This document shows positions 27,027-35,480 of a stretch of DNA of 64,000 nucleotides, piece by piece. The stretch's first letter is position 1, and every line of letters begins with the position of its first letter. Below the pieces are notes generated by a model. That model saw only the letters and a program-made list of their open reading frames with translations, was not told the origin of the DNA and made no database searches. The DNA is from Vibrio vulnificus NBRC 15645 = ATCC 27562. GTDB lineage: Bacteria > Pseudomonadota > Gammaproteobacteria > Enterobacterales > Vibrionaceae. The DNA is taken from assembly GCF_002224265.1 (NCBI RefSeq), contig NZ_CP012882.1:682001-746000 (forward strand), read 5' to 3'. The position numbers and the translations under genes were made by a program.

Positions 27027-27721
27027 GGTTTCTCCATAATAAATCCTTTTTGACTGATTTATTATTAGAGGCCGATGGTAAAATCATTTTTGACATGAAT
27101 CATTATTTATTTCGCATTCATTTACTGAAGTTAATTAAGTCGAGCCAGTGCACATTTTCAATAAAACAGAGTATGAAACCTATTTTATGGGTGTGTTTTT
27201 ATATTTCAAATGCATGATATTTAAATTGTTTTTATTATCTCTGTTTCATATTTTTCTAATATTTCGTGCAAACCTAAGGGTTTGTTTTAATTTGACTTTT
27301 TTGTTATTTGTGTGATTGTGCATAAACAGTGCGACATTATTGTCAAATAAGAATATATCGCTAGTAATTAATTCATATACGGTATTTAAAACTGAAATTA
27401 GCAAATAAATATATTCTTACATATTGTGTGGTTATTTTCTATTTTAGGTAAAATACAATCTATCTAACATATATTCTACTTATTGCGTAATTGGGCAGGT
27501 TGCTTATAAAGCGGATCTGCAGCGGTTGAGCGACATTCGGATGTAGGATCGCTAGTTCTATGGTTCGACAATGTTTCTCAATGGTCAAAGGGGATCTCGC
27601 TCCTATCAGTAGCGATAATTCTCAGTAGCGATAGGTTGTTTGGCGTCAAAGTAAGGGGCCACTTGAGATTAAAATAAAACAATTTCTCTAATTTTTTACT
27701 TTAAAATCAATTGGTTTAAGT
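27027..27721. other. Long AT-rich intergenic region
   Basis: No credible gene is seen. Base composition drops sharply to about 30% GC. A 12-bp direct repeat TCAGTAGCGATA occurs at 27606-27617 and 27622-27633, within a larger CCTATC/GATAGG inverted repeat. The region marks the left border of an AT-rich segment that also contains the chemoreceptor. Confidence 0.4.
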
Positions 27722-29344
27722 TTACATATTACTAACTTTAAAGAGTTGCAGTTTTTGCTGCTGCTCTTCTGCGAGTTTCGCCAGCTCCTCGGTGGCGACT
27801 GTGATTTGAGCTATGCTTGTAACATTTTGATTAACAACTTGAGAGACATTATCAATATTGTTCGATATATCTAAGCTAACGGCAGATTGCTCCTCGGATG
27901 CGGTGGCAACTAAAGTATTGACGTCTGATATCGCTTTGACAGAATCGGATATTACACGAAAAGAATCAGTCACCATTTCAACCGCTTTTTGAGAGTTGTT
28001 GACCAGTTGCAAGTTGTTGTTCATTTCAATGTTTGTTTCTTCTGCTTTGCTCTGAAGCCTTTCAATGAGGCTTTTGATGTTTTCTGTTGATTGTTGGGTT
28101 TTTGCAGCAAGATTTCTAACTTCATCCGCAACGACTGCAAATCCCCTTCCTTGTTCTCCTGCTCTCGCGGCTTCAATTGCAGCATTGAGGGCAAGCAGGT
28201 TGGTTTGTTCTGAAACATTAGCGATGACTTCTATCACTGAATTAATATCAAGAGAAAAAGTCTTCAGTTGCTCAATAGACTCCGCAGTGGAACTAACCGA
28301 GTTTTGAATCTGTTGGGAAACATCCTCAAGAGCAGAAACGGCTTCATTTCCGGAATCAACCGCATTCATTGCGACACTGGCAGACTGTTCAGCATTGGTT
28401 GCATTATTGCTAACTTCTTTGGCGGTTGAAGACATTTCAGTAATGGCTGTCGCTATCTGAGTTACTTGCGAGTTTTCTTCCTTTATATTGGCTTCAGATT
28501 GAACCATCACGGCACTTAACTCAGTAGAGGCAGAGGAAACACTACTTGCGATAATGCCTAAGTCAGATATTATTTTTGTTAAACTTATCGCGGTTTCGTT
28601 GTAGTACTTGGATAGTATTACTGCTTCATTATTTCCATTTGGAACGTCTAGTCTTAGAGCAAGATCTTTCTCTGACATTCTTTTTAGTGCATTGCAAACG
28701 ATATTAATCTTTTCAGATATTTTAACTGAAATTAAATAACCTAAAGAAAGTACGACTAATAAAACAAAACCAATGGTTATCAGTTGCTGTTTTATTTCTT
28801 CTTGCATAGATGCCTCTGCTTCTTTTATTTCATTTACCGTTTTTGATGCAAAGATTTTTGCTCTTTCTTGAAGCTGTTTTCGTACATTGACTGAGAGTGA
28901 TCTTCCCTTTGAAAGAAATGCGTCCCGTTGCTCTAAATCAATTAGCCTGTCGTCATATTGATTAAATATGACTTCTGCATTTTTATGGTGAGCATAGTAT
29001 GCTGTCACGTCATCTATTAGGCTATCTGGTATGTCAGAAAGGCTAGAGTATAAACTTAATGTTTTGTTATACCACTCTTCCAGTTGAGAAGGGTATTTAC
29101 TCCGCCAATCTTTAGAATAGACGGAACGAGTAAAGTTAAGTCTTAACTGCCAAAATTCATCTATTTGATGTTCATAAATATCTACGGTGATGTCGGTGCT
29201 TTTTTCTATTTCATCTATTGCCGTTTCCAGCCTACTTTGCATGTCGTTTGCGGACAGTAGTACAGAAGAGAGAATAGAAAATACGACAACAATTAACAAT
29301 CCAAGTATTTGTTGTTTTATCGTTAATTTATTAAATAAGTTCAT
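27722..29344 (-). CDS. Methyl-accepting chemotaxis protein
   Basis: The 540-residue receptor has a membrane helix at ~10-30, a periplasmic four-helix-bundle-type ligand domain (~31-190), a second helix (~191-208), a HAMP domain and a long cytoplasmic coiled coil with the hairpin tip motif [20 protein letters not shown] followed by [15 protein letters not shown]. It should signal to CheA/CheW and steer flagellar motion. No C-terminal CheR-docking pentapeptide is seen. Codon use is much more AT-rich than in flanking genes, suggesting recent acquisition. It follows a small gene by 18 bp and is probably co-transcribed. Confidence 0.93.
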   Translation of the reverse strand: MNLFNKLTIKQQILGLLIVVVFSILSSVLLSANDMQSRLETAIDEIEKSTDITVDIYEHQIDEFWQLRLNFTRSVYSKDWRSKYPSQLEEWYNKTLSLYSSLSDIPDSLIDDVTAYYAHHKNAEVIFNQYDDRLIDLEQRDAFLSKGRSLSVNVRKQLQERAKIFASKTVNEIKEAEASMQEEIKQQLITIGFVLLVVLSLGYLISVKISEKINIVCNALKRMSEKDLALRLDVPNGNNEAVILSKYYNETAISLTKIISDLGIIASSVSSASTELSAVMVQSEANIKEENSQVTQIATAITEMSSTAKEVSNNATNAEQSASVAMNAVDSGNEAVSALEDVSQQIQNSVSSTAESIEQLKTFSLDINSVIEVIANVSEQTNLLALNAAIEAARAGEQGRGFAVVADEVRNLAAKTQQSTENIKSLIERLQSKAEETNIEMNNNLQLVNNSQKAVEMVTDSFRVISDSVKAISDVNTLVATASEEQSAVSLDISNNIDNVSQVVNQNVTSIAQITVATEELAKLAEEQQQKLQLFKVSNM

Positions 29345-29362
29345 TGCGAATCTCTAATTTAT

Positions 29363-29635
29363 TTAGTTATATACTCTGATTAGCTGCGTGAGTTCATCTG
29401 TAAGTTCATTTAGTCTAATTTTAGATTGTGGCCTACAAAAATCTTCGTTTTTCAATCGAGTGACTTCATTTGCTAAAAGCTCTGAAAGAGACTGCAATTT
29501 CCCAATGTGAAAATTACGCTCCTTTTCGCTGATTTTAACCAGACTGCTTCTCAGTGTTATTAGATCGCTTTCTAACTGACCAATACATTTTTCTAATAGA
29601 TAAATATCCCTATGGTTACTAAAAAATTCAGCCAT
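29363..29635 (-). CDS. Small coiled-coil protein upstream of the chemoreceptor, unknown
   Basis: The 90-residue cytoplasmic protein (MAEFFSNHRDIYLLEKC...) is predicted to be almost entirely helical with heptad-like leucines. I do not recognise a family. AAGGA lies 7 bp before ATG 29635; the frame can be extended two codons to another start without a site. It shares the low GC of the chemoreceptor gene 18 bp downstream, so the two probably form one acquired operon and may act together, for instance as an adaptor or localisation factor. Confidence 0.6.
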   Translation of the reverse strand: MAEFFSNHRDIYLLEKCIGQLESDLITLRSSLVKISEKERNFHIGKLQSLSELLANEVTRLKNEDFCRPQSKIRLNELTDELTQLIRVYN

Positions 29636-30140
29636 AACCAATTCCTTTTTGTAAAAGTTTTTATAAAGGTTACGTTTTTTTATTTATTTCTTCATGTAGG
29701 AAGATGCCTACATTTTATTTTTGCAGCCTTTTGGACTGGGATTGAGTCGATGTTTAAATGAAAACGCTTAGCGAATACCATTAGGCAATTGATAGTTCTG
29801 CTATTAACCAAAAAAACAAATATTTTTGTTATTAGTGCATATGAATCACTGGCTATGTTGATAAGGCTGTAAAGGAGGGACTCGTCATCGCTACGGACAA
29901 CGCTGTGATTGAGCCAATGAGGCGTTTAAACACATAGTCTTATGGATCAATAGATCAATAGCGGTCACTTGAGTTATGTAGGAAAGGCATCCGGTGAATC
30001 AGTGTTTATCTGGAGAATAAAACGGTATTGAGTGGTCGTTGTTTGTTGAGATCAAGTTTTTTGCTTTGCACCATGAACAGTTCAGCGCAGGCGAGTGCAT
30101 CGCTCACCTCTAAATTAAAACGGCGTTTCATCATTTAATG
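29636..30140. other. Intergenic region with a 42-residue open frame, perhaps a gene remnant
   Basis: On the minus strand, 30134-30006 encodes 42 residues beginning MMKRRFNLEVSDALACAELF, ending abruptly at TAA. It lacks a clear ribosome binding site and may be the 5' remnant of a longer gene. The rest shows no gene. A GTAGG/CCTAC dyad at 29696-29711 lies upstream of the small coiled-coil gene. Confidence 0.3.
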
Positions 30141-30147
30141 TTGCGCC

Positions 30148-30172
30148 AAAAAAAAGCAGCCCGAGGGCTGCT
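30148..30172 (-). terminator. Intrinsic terminator of kdgR
   Basis: AGCAGCC/GGCTGCT (30155-30161, 30166-30172) with a 4-nt loop is followed on the minus strand by a run of eight T. Confidence 0.85.
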
Positions 30173-30181
30173 CGTCAATCA

Positions 30182-30964
30182 TTAAGCAGGGTAGCTGTGG
30201 TAGCCAAGCTGCTCAGAAACGTTTTTACCCGCTTGATGAAGCAGACCCACATAGTAATCTTTGCGCTCTTCATCAAAACGGATGGTTGGGAATGAAATCG
30301 ACACCGCCGCAATGATTTGACCAAAACGATCATAAATCGGAGCCGCAATACAACGTAAACCCGGTTCTTGCTCTTCGTTATCTTCAGCGAAATGTTGCTC
30401 ACGCACTTTCGTCAGTTCTTCAAGCACTTGTTCCGTGTTTTCTAGTGTTTTTTCTGTGTGTTTGATGAACTCAACATCGGCAAGAGATTCACGGATAAAG
30501 CTCTCTTCACGTTCGGAAAGTAACACTTTGCCAATGGCAGTACTGTAAAGAGGGTTGCGACGGCCAATGCGCGATTGTATGCGCAGGTTGTAACCGGAAT
30601 CTATCTTATGGATATAAATAATGGCATTGTCATCGAGTGCTCCCAAGTGAAGCGCTTCATTGGTCAGTTGAGAGATTTGGCGCATTTCTTTGTCGGCCAG
30701 TTCAATCAGATCAACGTATTCCAGTGAGCGAGCACCCAGCTCAAACACTTTTAACGTGAGTGAATACTTATCCGCTTCGCCTTCTTGAGACACATACCCA
30801 AGTGACTTCATGGTTTGTAAAAAGCGGTAAGTGGTTGCCTTAGACATCATAAGACGTTGCGACAATTCTGATACGCCAATCGCTTTCTGCTCACCCAGTG
30901 CTTGAAGGATGTGGAACACCTTCATCACTGACGAAACAGCTTCTGGCTGTGTCGACTTTTCCAT
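30182..30964 (-). CDS. kdgR: IclR-family regulator KdgR of uronate catabolism
   Basis: The 260-residue protein has an N-terminal winged helix-turn-helix (IGVSELSQRLMMSKATTYRFLQTMKSLGYV) and a C-terminal IclR effector domain. KdgR represses pectin and uronate catabolic genes and is released by 2-keto-3-deoxygluconate. I place the start at ATG 30962-30964 with AAGGGA 5-6 bp upstream, which gives the usual family length; longer frames add 20 residues. It is divergent from kduD, with a KdgR-like operator in the gap, so it probably controls itself and the kdu operon. Confidence 0.9.
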   Translation of the reverse strand: MEKSTQPEAVSSVMKVFHILQALGEQKAIGVSELSQRLMMSKATTYRFLQTMKSLGYVSQEGEADKYSLTLKVFELGARSLEYVDLIELADKEMRQISQLTNEALHLGALDDNAIIYIHKIDSGYNLRIQSRIGRRNPLYSTAIGKVLLSEREESFIRESLADVEFIKHTEKTLENTEQVLEELTKVREQHFAEDNEEQEPGLRCIAAPIYDRFGQIIAAVSISFPTIRFDEERKDYYVGLLHQAGKNVSEQLGYHSYPA

Positions 30965-31069
30965 TGTTTTCCCTTCTTTAGTTGTATTTTTTGCCATTAT
31001 ATCGTTGATTTTCTGTATCACCACTATTTTTAAAATGCCTTTTCATAATTTTGAAACCGCTCACTTAGT

Positions 31070-31126
31070 TTGTTTTAGTAAAACAAGATATTCATCAATA
31101 TTTTTGAAGCGTATTTTCAAAAATAT
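31070..31126. promoter_or_regulatory. KdgR-like operators between kdgR and kduD
   Basis: A perfect dyad, ATATTTTTGAA (31098-31108) and TTCAAAAATAT (31116-31126), encloses TGAAGCGTATTTTCA (31105-31119). This has the spacing of known KdgR boxes (TGAAA-N5-TTTCA) with one mismatch. A second dyad TTGTTTT-AGT-AAAACAA lies at 31070-31086. Both are well placed to control the divergent genes. Confidence 0.6.
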
Positions 31127-31225
31127 TTGCGAGCATTGCCATTTTGCTGTTGTGTTTGCCCTACCACAGTGAACAACAACCAGAACGTCGGTTCACTTCT
31201 TTCAGTATTCTAGAGGATGCATTAC

Positions 31226-31987
31226 ATGATTCTTGATTCATTTAGCTTGCAAGGCAAAGTAGCAGTCGTCACGGGGTGTGATACCGGTTTAGGTCAAGGC
31301 ATGGCGCTGGGTTTAGCAAAGGCAGGTTGCGATATCGTTGGTGTGAACATCAGTGAACCAACAGAAACCATGGAAAAAATCCAAGCGACGGGACGTAAGT
31401 TCGTCGATATCCGCGCTAACCTAATGAAACTAGATGATATTCCTTCAATTGTTGATCGCGCAGTGACTGAGCTTGGCCGCATCGACATTTTGGTGAACAA
31501 CGCAGGCATCATTCGCCGCAACGACGCGATCGAGTTCTCTGAGCAAGATTGGGATGACGTCATGAACATCAATATCAAATCGGTGTTCTTTATGTCTCAA
31601 GCGGTGGCGAAACAATTTATTGCGCAAGGTGAAGGGGGCAAGATCATCAACATCGCATCCATGCTTTCTTTCCAAGGCGGTATCCGTGTTCCTTCATACA
31701 CTGCGTCTAAGAGTGGTGTGATGGGTGTTACTCGCCTTATGGCAAACGAGTGGGCAAAACACGGCATCAACGTGAACGCGATTGCACCGGGCTACATGGC
31801 AACCAACAACACAGCGGCACTGCGCGCCGATGAGCAACGCAACCAAGAAATCCTAGAGCGTATTCCTGCAAACCGCTGGGGCACGCCAGAAGATTTGGCT
31901 GGCCCTTGTGTGTTCCTAGCATCAAAAGCGTCTGACTACATTAACGGTTACACCGTTGCGGTAGATGGCGGCTGGCTATCACGCTAA
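31226..31987 (+). CDS. kduD: 2-dehydro-3-deoxy-D-gluconate 5-dehydrogenase (KduD)
   Basis: The 253-residue protein is a classical short-chain dehydrogenase with the NAD(P) motif TGCDTGLGQGMA (residues ~15-26), NNAGI (~87), the catalytic Ser in ASMLSFQGG and Y-x-x-x-K (YTASKSG). KduD interconverts 2,5-diketo-3-deoxygluconate and 2-keto-3-deoxygluconate (KDG). AGAGG lies 9 bp before ATG 31226, which matches the family length exactly; another ATG three codons upstream touches that site. It heads an operon with a broken ygjV, kdgF and an RpiB-type isomerase gene. Confidence 0.93.
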   Translation: MILDSFSLQGKVAVVTGCDTGLGQGMALGLAKAGCDIVGVNISEPTETMEKIQATGRKFVDIRANLMKLDDIPSIVDRAVTELGRIDILVNNAGIIRRNDAIEFSEQDWDDVMNINIKSVFFMSQAVAKQFIAQGEGGKIINIASMLSFQGGIRVPSYTASKSGVMGVTRLMANEWAKHGINVNAIAPGYMATNNTAALRADEQRNQEILERIPANRWGTPEDLAGPCVFLASKASDYINGYTVAVDGGWLSR

Positions 31988-32002
31988 TCCAATTGTGAGA
32001 AG

Positions 32003-32442
32003 ATGATGGCTGAGATTGATTTGGCACAAGCGTTAGGGTTTCTCAGTTTTGGTTTGGGAATCTCCACCTTTTACCAGAAAAATGACAGGCATTTGAAAAT
32101 CCTAATGCTGGTGTTCAATCTCAATCATCTTCTCCATTTTTGCTGCTTGGATCGATGCTTTCGGCGCTCAGCGCACTGCTTTCTGCGTTACGAACCACCG
32201 CATCGATCTTCACCTCTTCCAAATGGGTGGCAGCCATTTTTATTCTTATCGGTATCGTTAGCGGCCTAGGAATGGCTGAGCACTGGTGGGAACTATGGCC
32301 AATTGTTGGGACGGTAATTGGTACATATTCACTGTTCGTATTGAGTGGCATCCGCATGCGGATTGGCTTTCTAGCAGGGGCAACCTGCTGGTTAATCAAC
32401 AACATACTGGTGGGCTCTATCGGCAACCATTATTGCCGGTAA
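32003..32442 (+). pseudogene. ygjV: Frameshifted YgjV-family membrane protein gene
   Basis: Two overlapping frames together resemble E. coli YgjV (183 residues). The first reads AEIDLAQALGFLSFGLGIST to ...HLLHF near 32138; the second continues LLGSMLSALSALLSALRT and ...GTYSLFVLSGIRMRIGF to LVGSIGN. The junction is a run of five T at about 32136-32140: one extra T would restore HFLLLGSML in a single frame. The C-terminus also stops early, about 25 residues short of E. coli YgjV. So the gene carries a frameshift and probably a 3' lesion, though a sequencing error in the homopolymer cannot be excluded. Confidence 0.7.
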
Positions 32443-32469
32443 CCCAAAAAACAGGCTAATAGGTGAACC

Positions 32470-32790
32470 ATGTTTGTATTGAATCACGACATCGCGCTGG
32501 AAGATCTTGGCCAAGGCATTTCGCGCAAAGTGCTGGCACACAGCGACAACATGATGTCAGTTGAAGTGCATTTTGAAACGGGTGCGATTGGTGCCATGCA
32601 CTCACATCCTCACGAGCAACTGATTTACGTGCTGTCAGGTGAATTTGAGTTCACCATTGGCGATGAGAAAAAAATCGTCAAAACAGGCGATACTATGTAC
32701 AAAGAGCCAAACATCGAACATGGCTGTGTTTGTCTGAAAGCGGGTGTACTGATTGATACCTTCACCCCTATGCGTAAAGATTTCGTTTAA
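32470..32790 (+). CDS. kdgF: KdgF-type cupin, unsaturated uronate linearisation
   Basis: The 106-residue protein is a single-domain cupin with metal ligands in MHSHPHEQLIYVLSG and a later histidine in PNIEHGCVCL. KdgF enzymes help convert 4,5-unsaturated monouronates, released by pectin or alginate lyases, to the linear ketone DKI. AGGTG precedes the ATG. It lies between the broken ygjV and the RpiB-type gene in the KdgR-linked operon, which strongly supports this role. Confidence 0.85.
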   Translation: MFVLNHDIALEDLGQGISRKVLAHSDNMMSVEVHFETGAIGAMHSHPHEQLIYVLSGEFEFTIGDEKKIVKTGDTMYKEPNIEHGCVCLKAGVLIDTFTPMRKDFV

Positions 32791-32830
32791 GATTTATTTT
32801 TGAATTGCGGCTTAACCGCAAGAGTAACCG

Positions 32831-33466
32831 ATGAAAATTGCACTAATGATGGAAAACAGCCAAGCACCGAAAAACGCGATGGTTGCAGCAGAGTTAAACA
32901 GCGTAGCGGGTGGCCTAGGCCACGACGTGTTCAACGTTGGTATGAAAGATGAAAATGACCACCATCTGACTTACATCCACCTAGGCATCATGGCAAGCAT
33001 TCTACTGAACTCAAAAGCGGTAGACTTTGTGGTCACGGGTTGTGGTACTGGCCAAGGCGCAATGATGTCGAGCAACCTACACCCTGGCGTAGTGTGTGGC
33101 TACTGCCTAGAGCCGTCAGATGCGTTTTTGTTCAACCAAATCAACAACGGCAATGCGATTGCTCTCGCGTTTGCCAAAGGTTTTGGCTGGGCAGGCGAGC
33201 TGAATGTCCGTTACATCTTCGAAAAAGCATTCACTGGTAACCGTGGTGAAGGCTACCCAATCGAACGTGCGGCACCACAGCAAGCGAATGCGGCGATCCT
33301 AAACAACGTAAAAGCAGCGGTTGCGAAAGATGTAGTTGAAGGCCTACGCGCAATTGACCAAAAGTTGGTGAAAACAGCGGTTGGCGGTGCACAGTTCCAA
33401 GAGTGCTTCTTCGCAAACTGCCAAGTGCCAGAAATCGCCGAGTACGTACGCTCGCTGATCGACTAA
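32831..33466 (+). CDS. RpiB/LacAB-family sugar isomerase, probable uronate ketol-isomerase
   Basis: The 211-residue protein resembles RpiB/LacA/LacB isomerases, with the catalytic-cysteine region VVTGCGTGQGAMMSSN and GVVCGYCLEPSDAFLFNQINNGNAIALAF. It is longer than RpiB (about 150 residues). In streptococci a member of this family (DhuI) converts DKI to DKII, the job done by KduI in enterics. No kduI is visible in this operon, so this protein probably fills that step between KdgF and KduD. It is the last gene of the operon; the terminator after it has been split by an insertion sequence. Confidence 0.75.
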   Translation: MKIALMMENSQAPKNAMVAAELNSVAGGLGHDVFNVGMKDENDHHLTYIHLGIMASILLNSKAVDFVVTGCGTGQGAMMSSNLHPGVVCGYCLEPSDAFLFNQINNGNAIALAFAKGFGWAGELNVRYIFEKAFTGNRGEGYPIERAAPQQANAAILNNVKAAVAKDVVEGLRAIDQKLVKTAVGGAQFQECFFANCQVPEIAEYVRSLID

Positions 33467-33505
33467 GCACTCAGTCATCACTACTTTTTCGGGAACTAAT
33501 ACAAA

Positions 33506-33523
33506 GCCAGCACTCGCTGGCTC
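33506..33523. repeat. Left copy of 18-bp direct repeat flanking the IS (terminator hairpin)
   Basis: AGCCAGCACTCGCTGGCT is repeated exactly at 35116-35133. It is itself a hairpin (AGCCAGC-ACTC-GCTGGCT). Joining the two flanks restores a terminator followed by TTTGTTTT, probably that of the uronate operon. Confidence 0.75.
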
Positions 33524-33535
33524 AGATTGATGACG

Positions 33536-33566
33536 AACCCCGCTTTTTAAGTGGGGTTCTTTTTTG
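33536..33566 (+). terminator. Terminator hairpin inside the left IS end
   Basis: GAACCCC/GGGGTTC with a T/A-rich extended stem is followed by TTTTTT, reading on the plus strand. Confidence 0.75.
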
Positions 33567-33602
33567 GAAGCGACCGTAGGTCGCGATCGTGATTTTTTTT
33601 TG

Positions 33603-35039
33603 TTATATCGTGCGCAGAAGTTCCCATTCATTACATGGGTATACAGAAGCAAGTATCTGCCTTATTTCTGCCATATTTAAGCCCATTTTTCGTAGATAGT
33701 TCACCACCAACGCTATCTTCTTGATGTTTTGGGCTGCCGCTGCCAACCAACATTGCATTTGCACGTTGGCTAGACCTCGGAAGCGAGCATAACGATGACC
33801 ATGATGTTGCTTGGCATCTGCAAAGCTCCGTTCTACTGTTTCACTTCGACGTCGATAGGTCTTCTTACCATAGGAAGAAAGCCGCATTTGATTTGCTCTC
33901 TCTACGGCATCGCTATAGATATGCCGAGTAATCACTTTCTTCATGTTTTTGCTTTGAGTACAGTCATCCCTCATTGGACAGAACGCACACTCTTTCGGGT
34001 CTGAGTGGTATTCTCGGTAGGCATCGCGTGACGTGGTTTTATAAAGCAACGCCTGACCATTCGGACACTGGTAGCAGTCTCTTTGCGCATCGTAAGTAAA
34101 GTGTTTCTTTTTGAACGCATTTTTCGTTCTCGATGGACGTCGATAACCGAACACGCCAAGAATACCTCGACGTTCAAGTGACTCCGCCACTGGAGCGGTA
34201 AAGTAGCCCGCATCCAGTCCAACGGCTATCGGGTTCAATTGGAATGTAGCAAGCGTGTAATCTAAGCGTTGAACGTAAGGCTGTGAGTCATTGATGTTGC
34301 CCGCGGTGGTATAGGTATCGAGGATAATTCCATGTTGACCATCAACGGTTCGATGGTCGAGGTAGAAGAAGCCTTGTGGCTTATTATCACGAGTCATGAA
34401 GCCACTCTCTGGGTCAGTGGTGCTGGTTTTGGTATTCTTTGTTTTTGACTCTGATTCACGAGCCTTAAGAGGCTTCTTACCCGCTTTTTCTCGGTCTAAC
34501 GCGACGTCGTCATCCAGCATATCAAGATAGGCACTCGCGCGAACCGCCGTGACTTTATTGGTGTGTTTATTCTTGTTGGCGTTCGCTTTGAGATGAGTAC
34601 TGTCCGTAAAGAGCTCTTGACCCGCGACCAAGCCTTTCGTCATGGCTTGCTCTACGATATTGATAAAAATACGTTCGAATACATCCGTGCCATTAAAGCG
34701 ACGAATGCGGTTTTGGCTTAGAGTCGAAGCGTGGATGACTTTCTCTGTTAATGACATCCGTAAGAACCAACGGTAAGCGACATTCACTTCAATTTCTTTA
34801 ACGAGCTGACGCTCACTTTTTATACCAAAGATATAACCAAGCAAGATGATTTTGAAGAGACGAACAGGGTCAACAGGTGGACGCCCATTATCTTTACAAT
34901 AAAGATGAGCGACTTCATCACGAATGAATTCAAAGTCGATAGCATTATCGATTTTGCGCACTAAATGGTTTTTAGGAACTAACTGTTCCATCGTCACCAT
35001 TTCCAGTTCGTATTGTTGCGGAGTCGGTTCTTGAAGCAT
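33603..35039 (-). CDS. IS1182-family transposase
   Basis: The 478-residue protein has the DUF772 N-terminal region (VPKNHLVRKIDNAIDFEFI... GRPPVDPVRLFKIILLGY) and a DDE catalytic domain, with FTDSTHLKANANK for the first aspartate, AVGLDAGYF for the second, and RRRSETVERSFADAK around the catalytic glutamate. A cysteine cluster (CYQCPNG...CAFCPMRDDC) is typical of the family. The frame is intact, so the element may be active. It occupies nearly the whole element. Confidence 0.92.
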   Translation of the reverse strand: MLQEPTPQQYELEMVTMEQLVPKNHLVRKIDNAIDFEFIRDEVAHLYCKDNGRPPVDPVRLFKIILLGYIFGIKSERQLVKEIEVNVAYRWFLRMSLTEKVIHASTLSQNRIRRFNGTDVFERIFINIVEQAMTKGLVAGQELFTDSTHLKANANKNKHTNKVTAVRASAYLDMLDDDVALDREKAGKKPLKARESESKTKNTKTSTTDPESGFMTRDNKPQGFFYLDHRTVDGQHGIILDTYTTAGNINDSQPYVQRLDYTLATFQLNPIAVGLDAGYFTAPVAESLERRGILGVFGYRRPSRTKNAFKKKHFTYDAQRDCYQCPNGQALLYKTTSRDAYREYHSDPKECAFCPMRDDCTQSKNMKKVITRHIYSDAVERANQMRLSSYGKKTYRRRSETVERSFADAKQHHGHRYARFRGLANVQMQCWLAAAAQNIKKIALVVNYLRKMGLNMAEIRQILASVYPCNEWELLRTI

Positions 35040-35074
35040 ATCGGAGTATCCATATTTCGATACCCCTATTAGAT

Positions 35075-35104
35075 CAAAGGTCTAGCTCGAAAGCTAGACC
35101 TTTG
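35075..35104. terminator. Hairpin inside the right IS end
   Basis: A perfect 13-bp stem (35075-35087 with 35092-35104) has a CGAA loop. It lies between the IS end and the transposase start and may block incoming transcription. Confidence 0.65.
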
Positions 35105-35115
35105 TCAGCAGTCTG

Positions 35116-35133
35116 AGCCAGCACTCGCTGGCT
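35116..35133. repeat. Right copy of the 18-bp direct repeat flanking the IS
   Basis: This copy is identical to 33506-33523. It keeps the T-tract (TTTGTTTT) of the split terminator. Confidence 0.75.
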
Positions 35134-35394
35134 TTTGTTTTATTTGGGAGATGGGAGTTGGTTTTTCTGAGGTATTTTTCCCCCCAACTTTGCTAGAGTC
35201 GGATCGAACTTGATATCAAATTGTGCGTTGTAGATTACTCTTCCTTACGCTTTAAAAGTCGAGCTAAATGGCCAAATGTGCTCATCCATTATAGACGGTG
35301 ACGAAGGGCGAAATGGTATTTAATCTAAACTGCATCGTCGTAGTGTCTTCTTGCGCCACTACTATCGGCACAAGACATTATTACTTCTACAGTT
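35134..35394. other. Intergenic region between the IS and the TamA-like gene
   Basis: No gene is seen. The shared composite motif begins at its right edge. This is the left border of the 35-55 kb gene set. Confidence 0.4.
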
Positions 35395-35422
35395 GTAGGA
35401 ACTCATCCTACATACACGATTA
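35395..35422 (+). promoter_or_regulatory. Shared composite motif, copy 1 (TamA-like gene)
   Basis: The dyad GTAGGA-ACTCA-TCCTAC (35395-35411) is followed after 6 bp by GATTA (35418-35422). It lies 69 bp before the GTG start at 35481. Confidence 0.7.
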
Positions 35423-35480
35423 ACGTGCTTTCTTGAGTGCGATTAGCCTAGTTGGGTGTCAAACCCACTAAGGCAGATTT

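Larger units (their letters stand above)
33524..35115 (-). mobile_element. Complete IS1182-family insertion sequence
   Basis: The element is about 1592 bp. Its ends are imperfect inverted repeats, CAGATTGATGACGAA at the left and CAGACTGCTGACAAA read inward from the right (12 of 15 identical, and further GGCT matches outside). It is flanked by an 18-bp direct repeat; because that repeat is palindromic, the duplication could also be read as 10 bp (AGCACTCGCT). One intact transposase is encoded. Terminator hairpins lie just inside both ends, which would shield the transposase gene from outside transcription. Confidence 0.85.

Noticed and set aside
27606..27633. Repeated TCAGTAGCGATA as a CRISPR-like repeat
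   Set aside because: There are only two copies 4 bp apart, without spacers or cas genes.
29696..29711. GTAGG-AAGATG-CCTAC dyad as an extra copy of the shared motif
   Set aside because: It is one base shorter in the centre and has no GATTA at 6 bp on either side.
33344..33652. Minus-strand open frame across the isomerase gene end and the IS
   Set aside because: It is a chance frame spanning the insertion junction and antisense to the isomerase gene.
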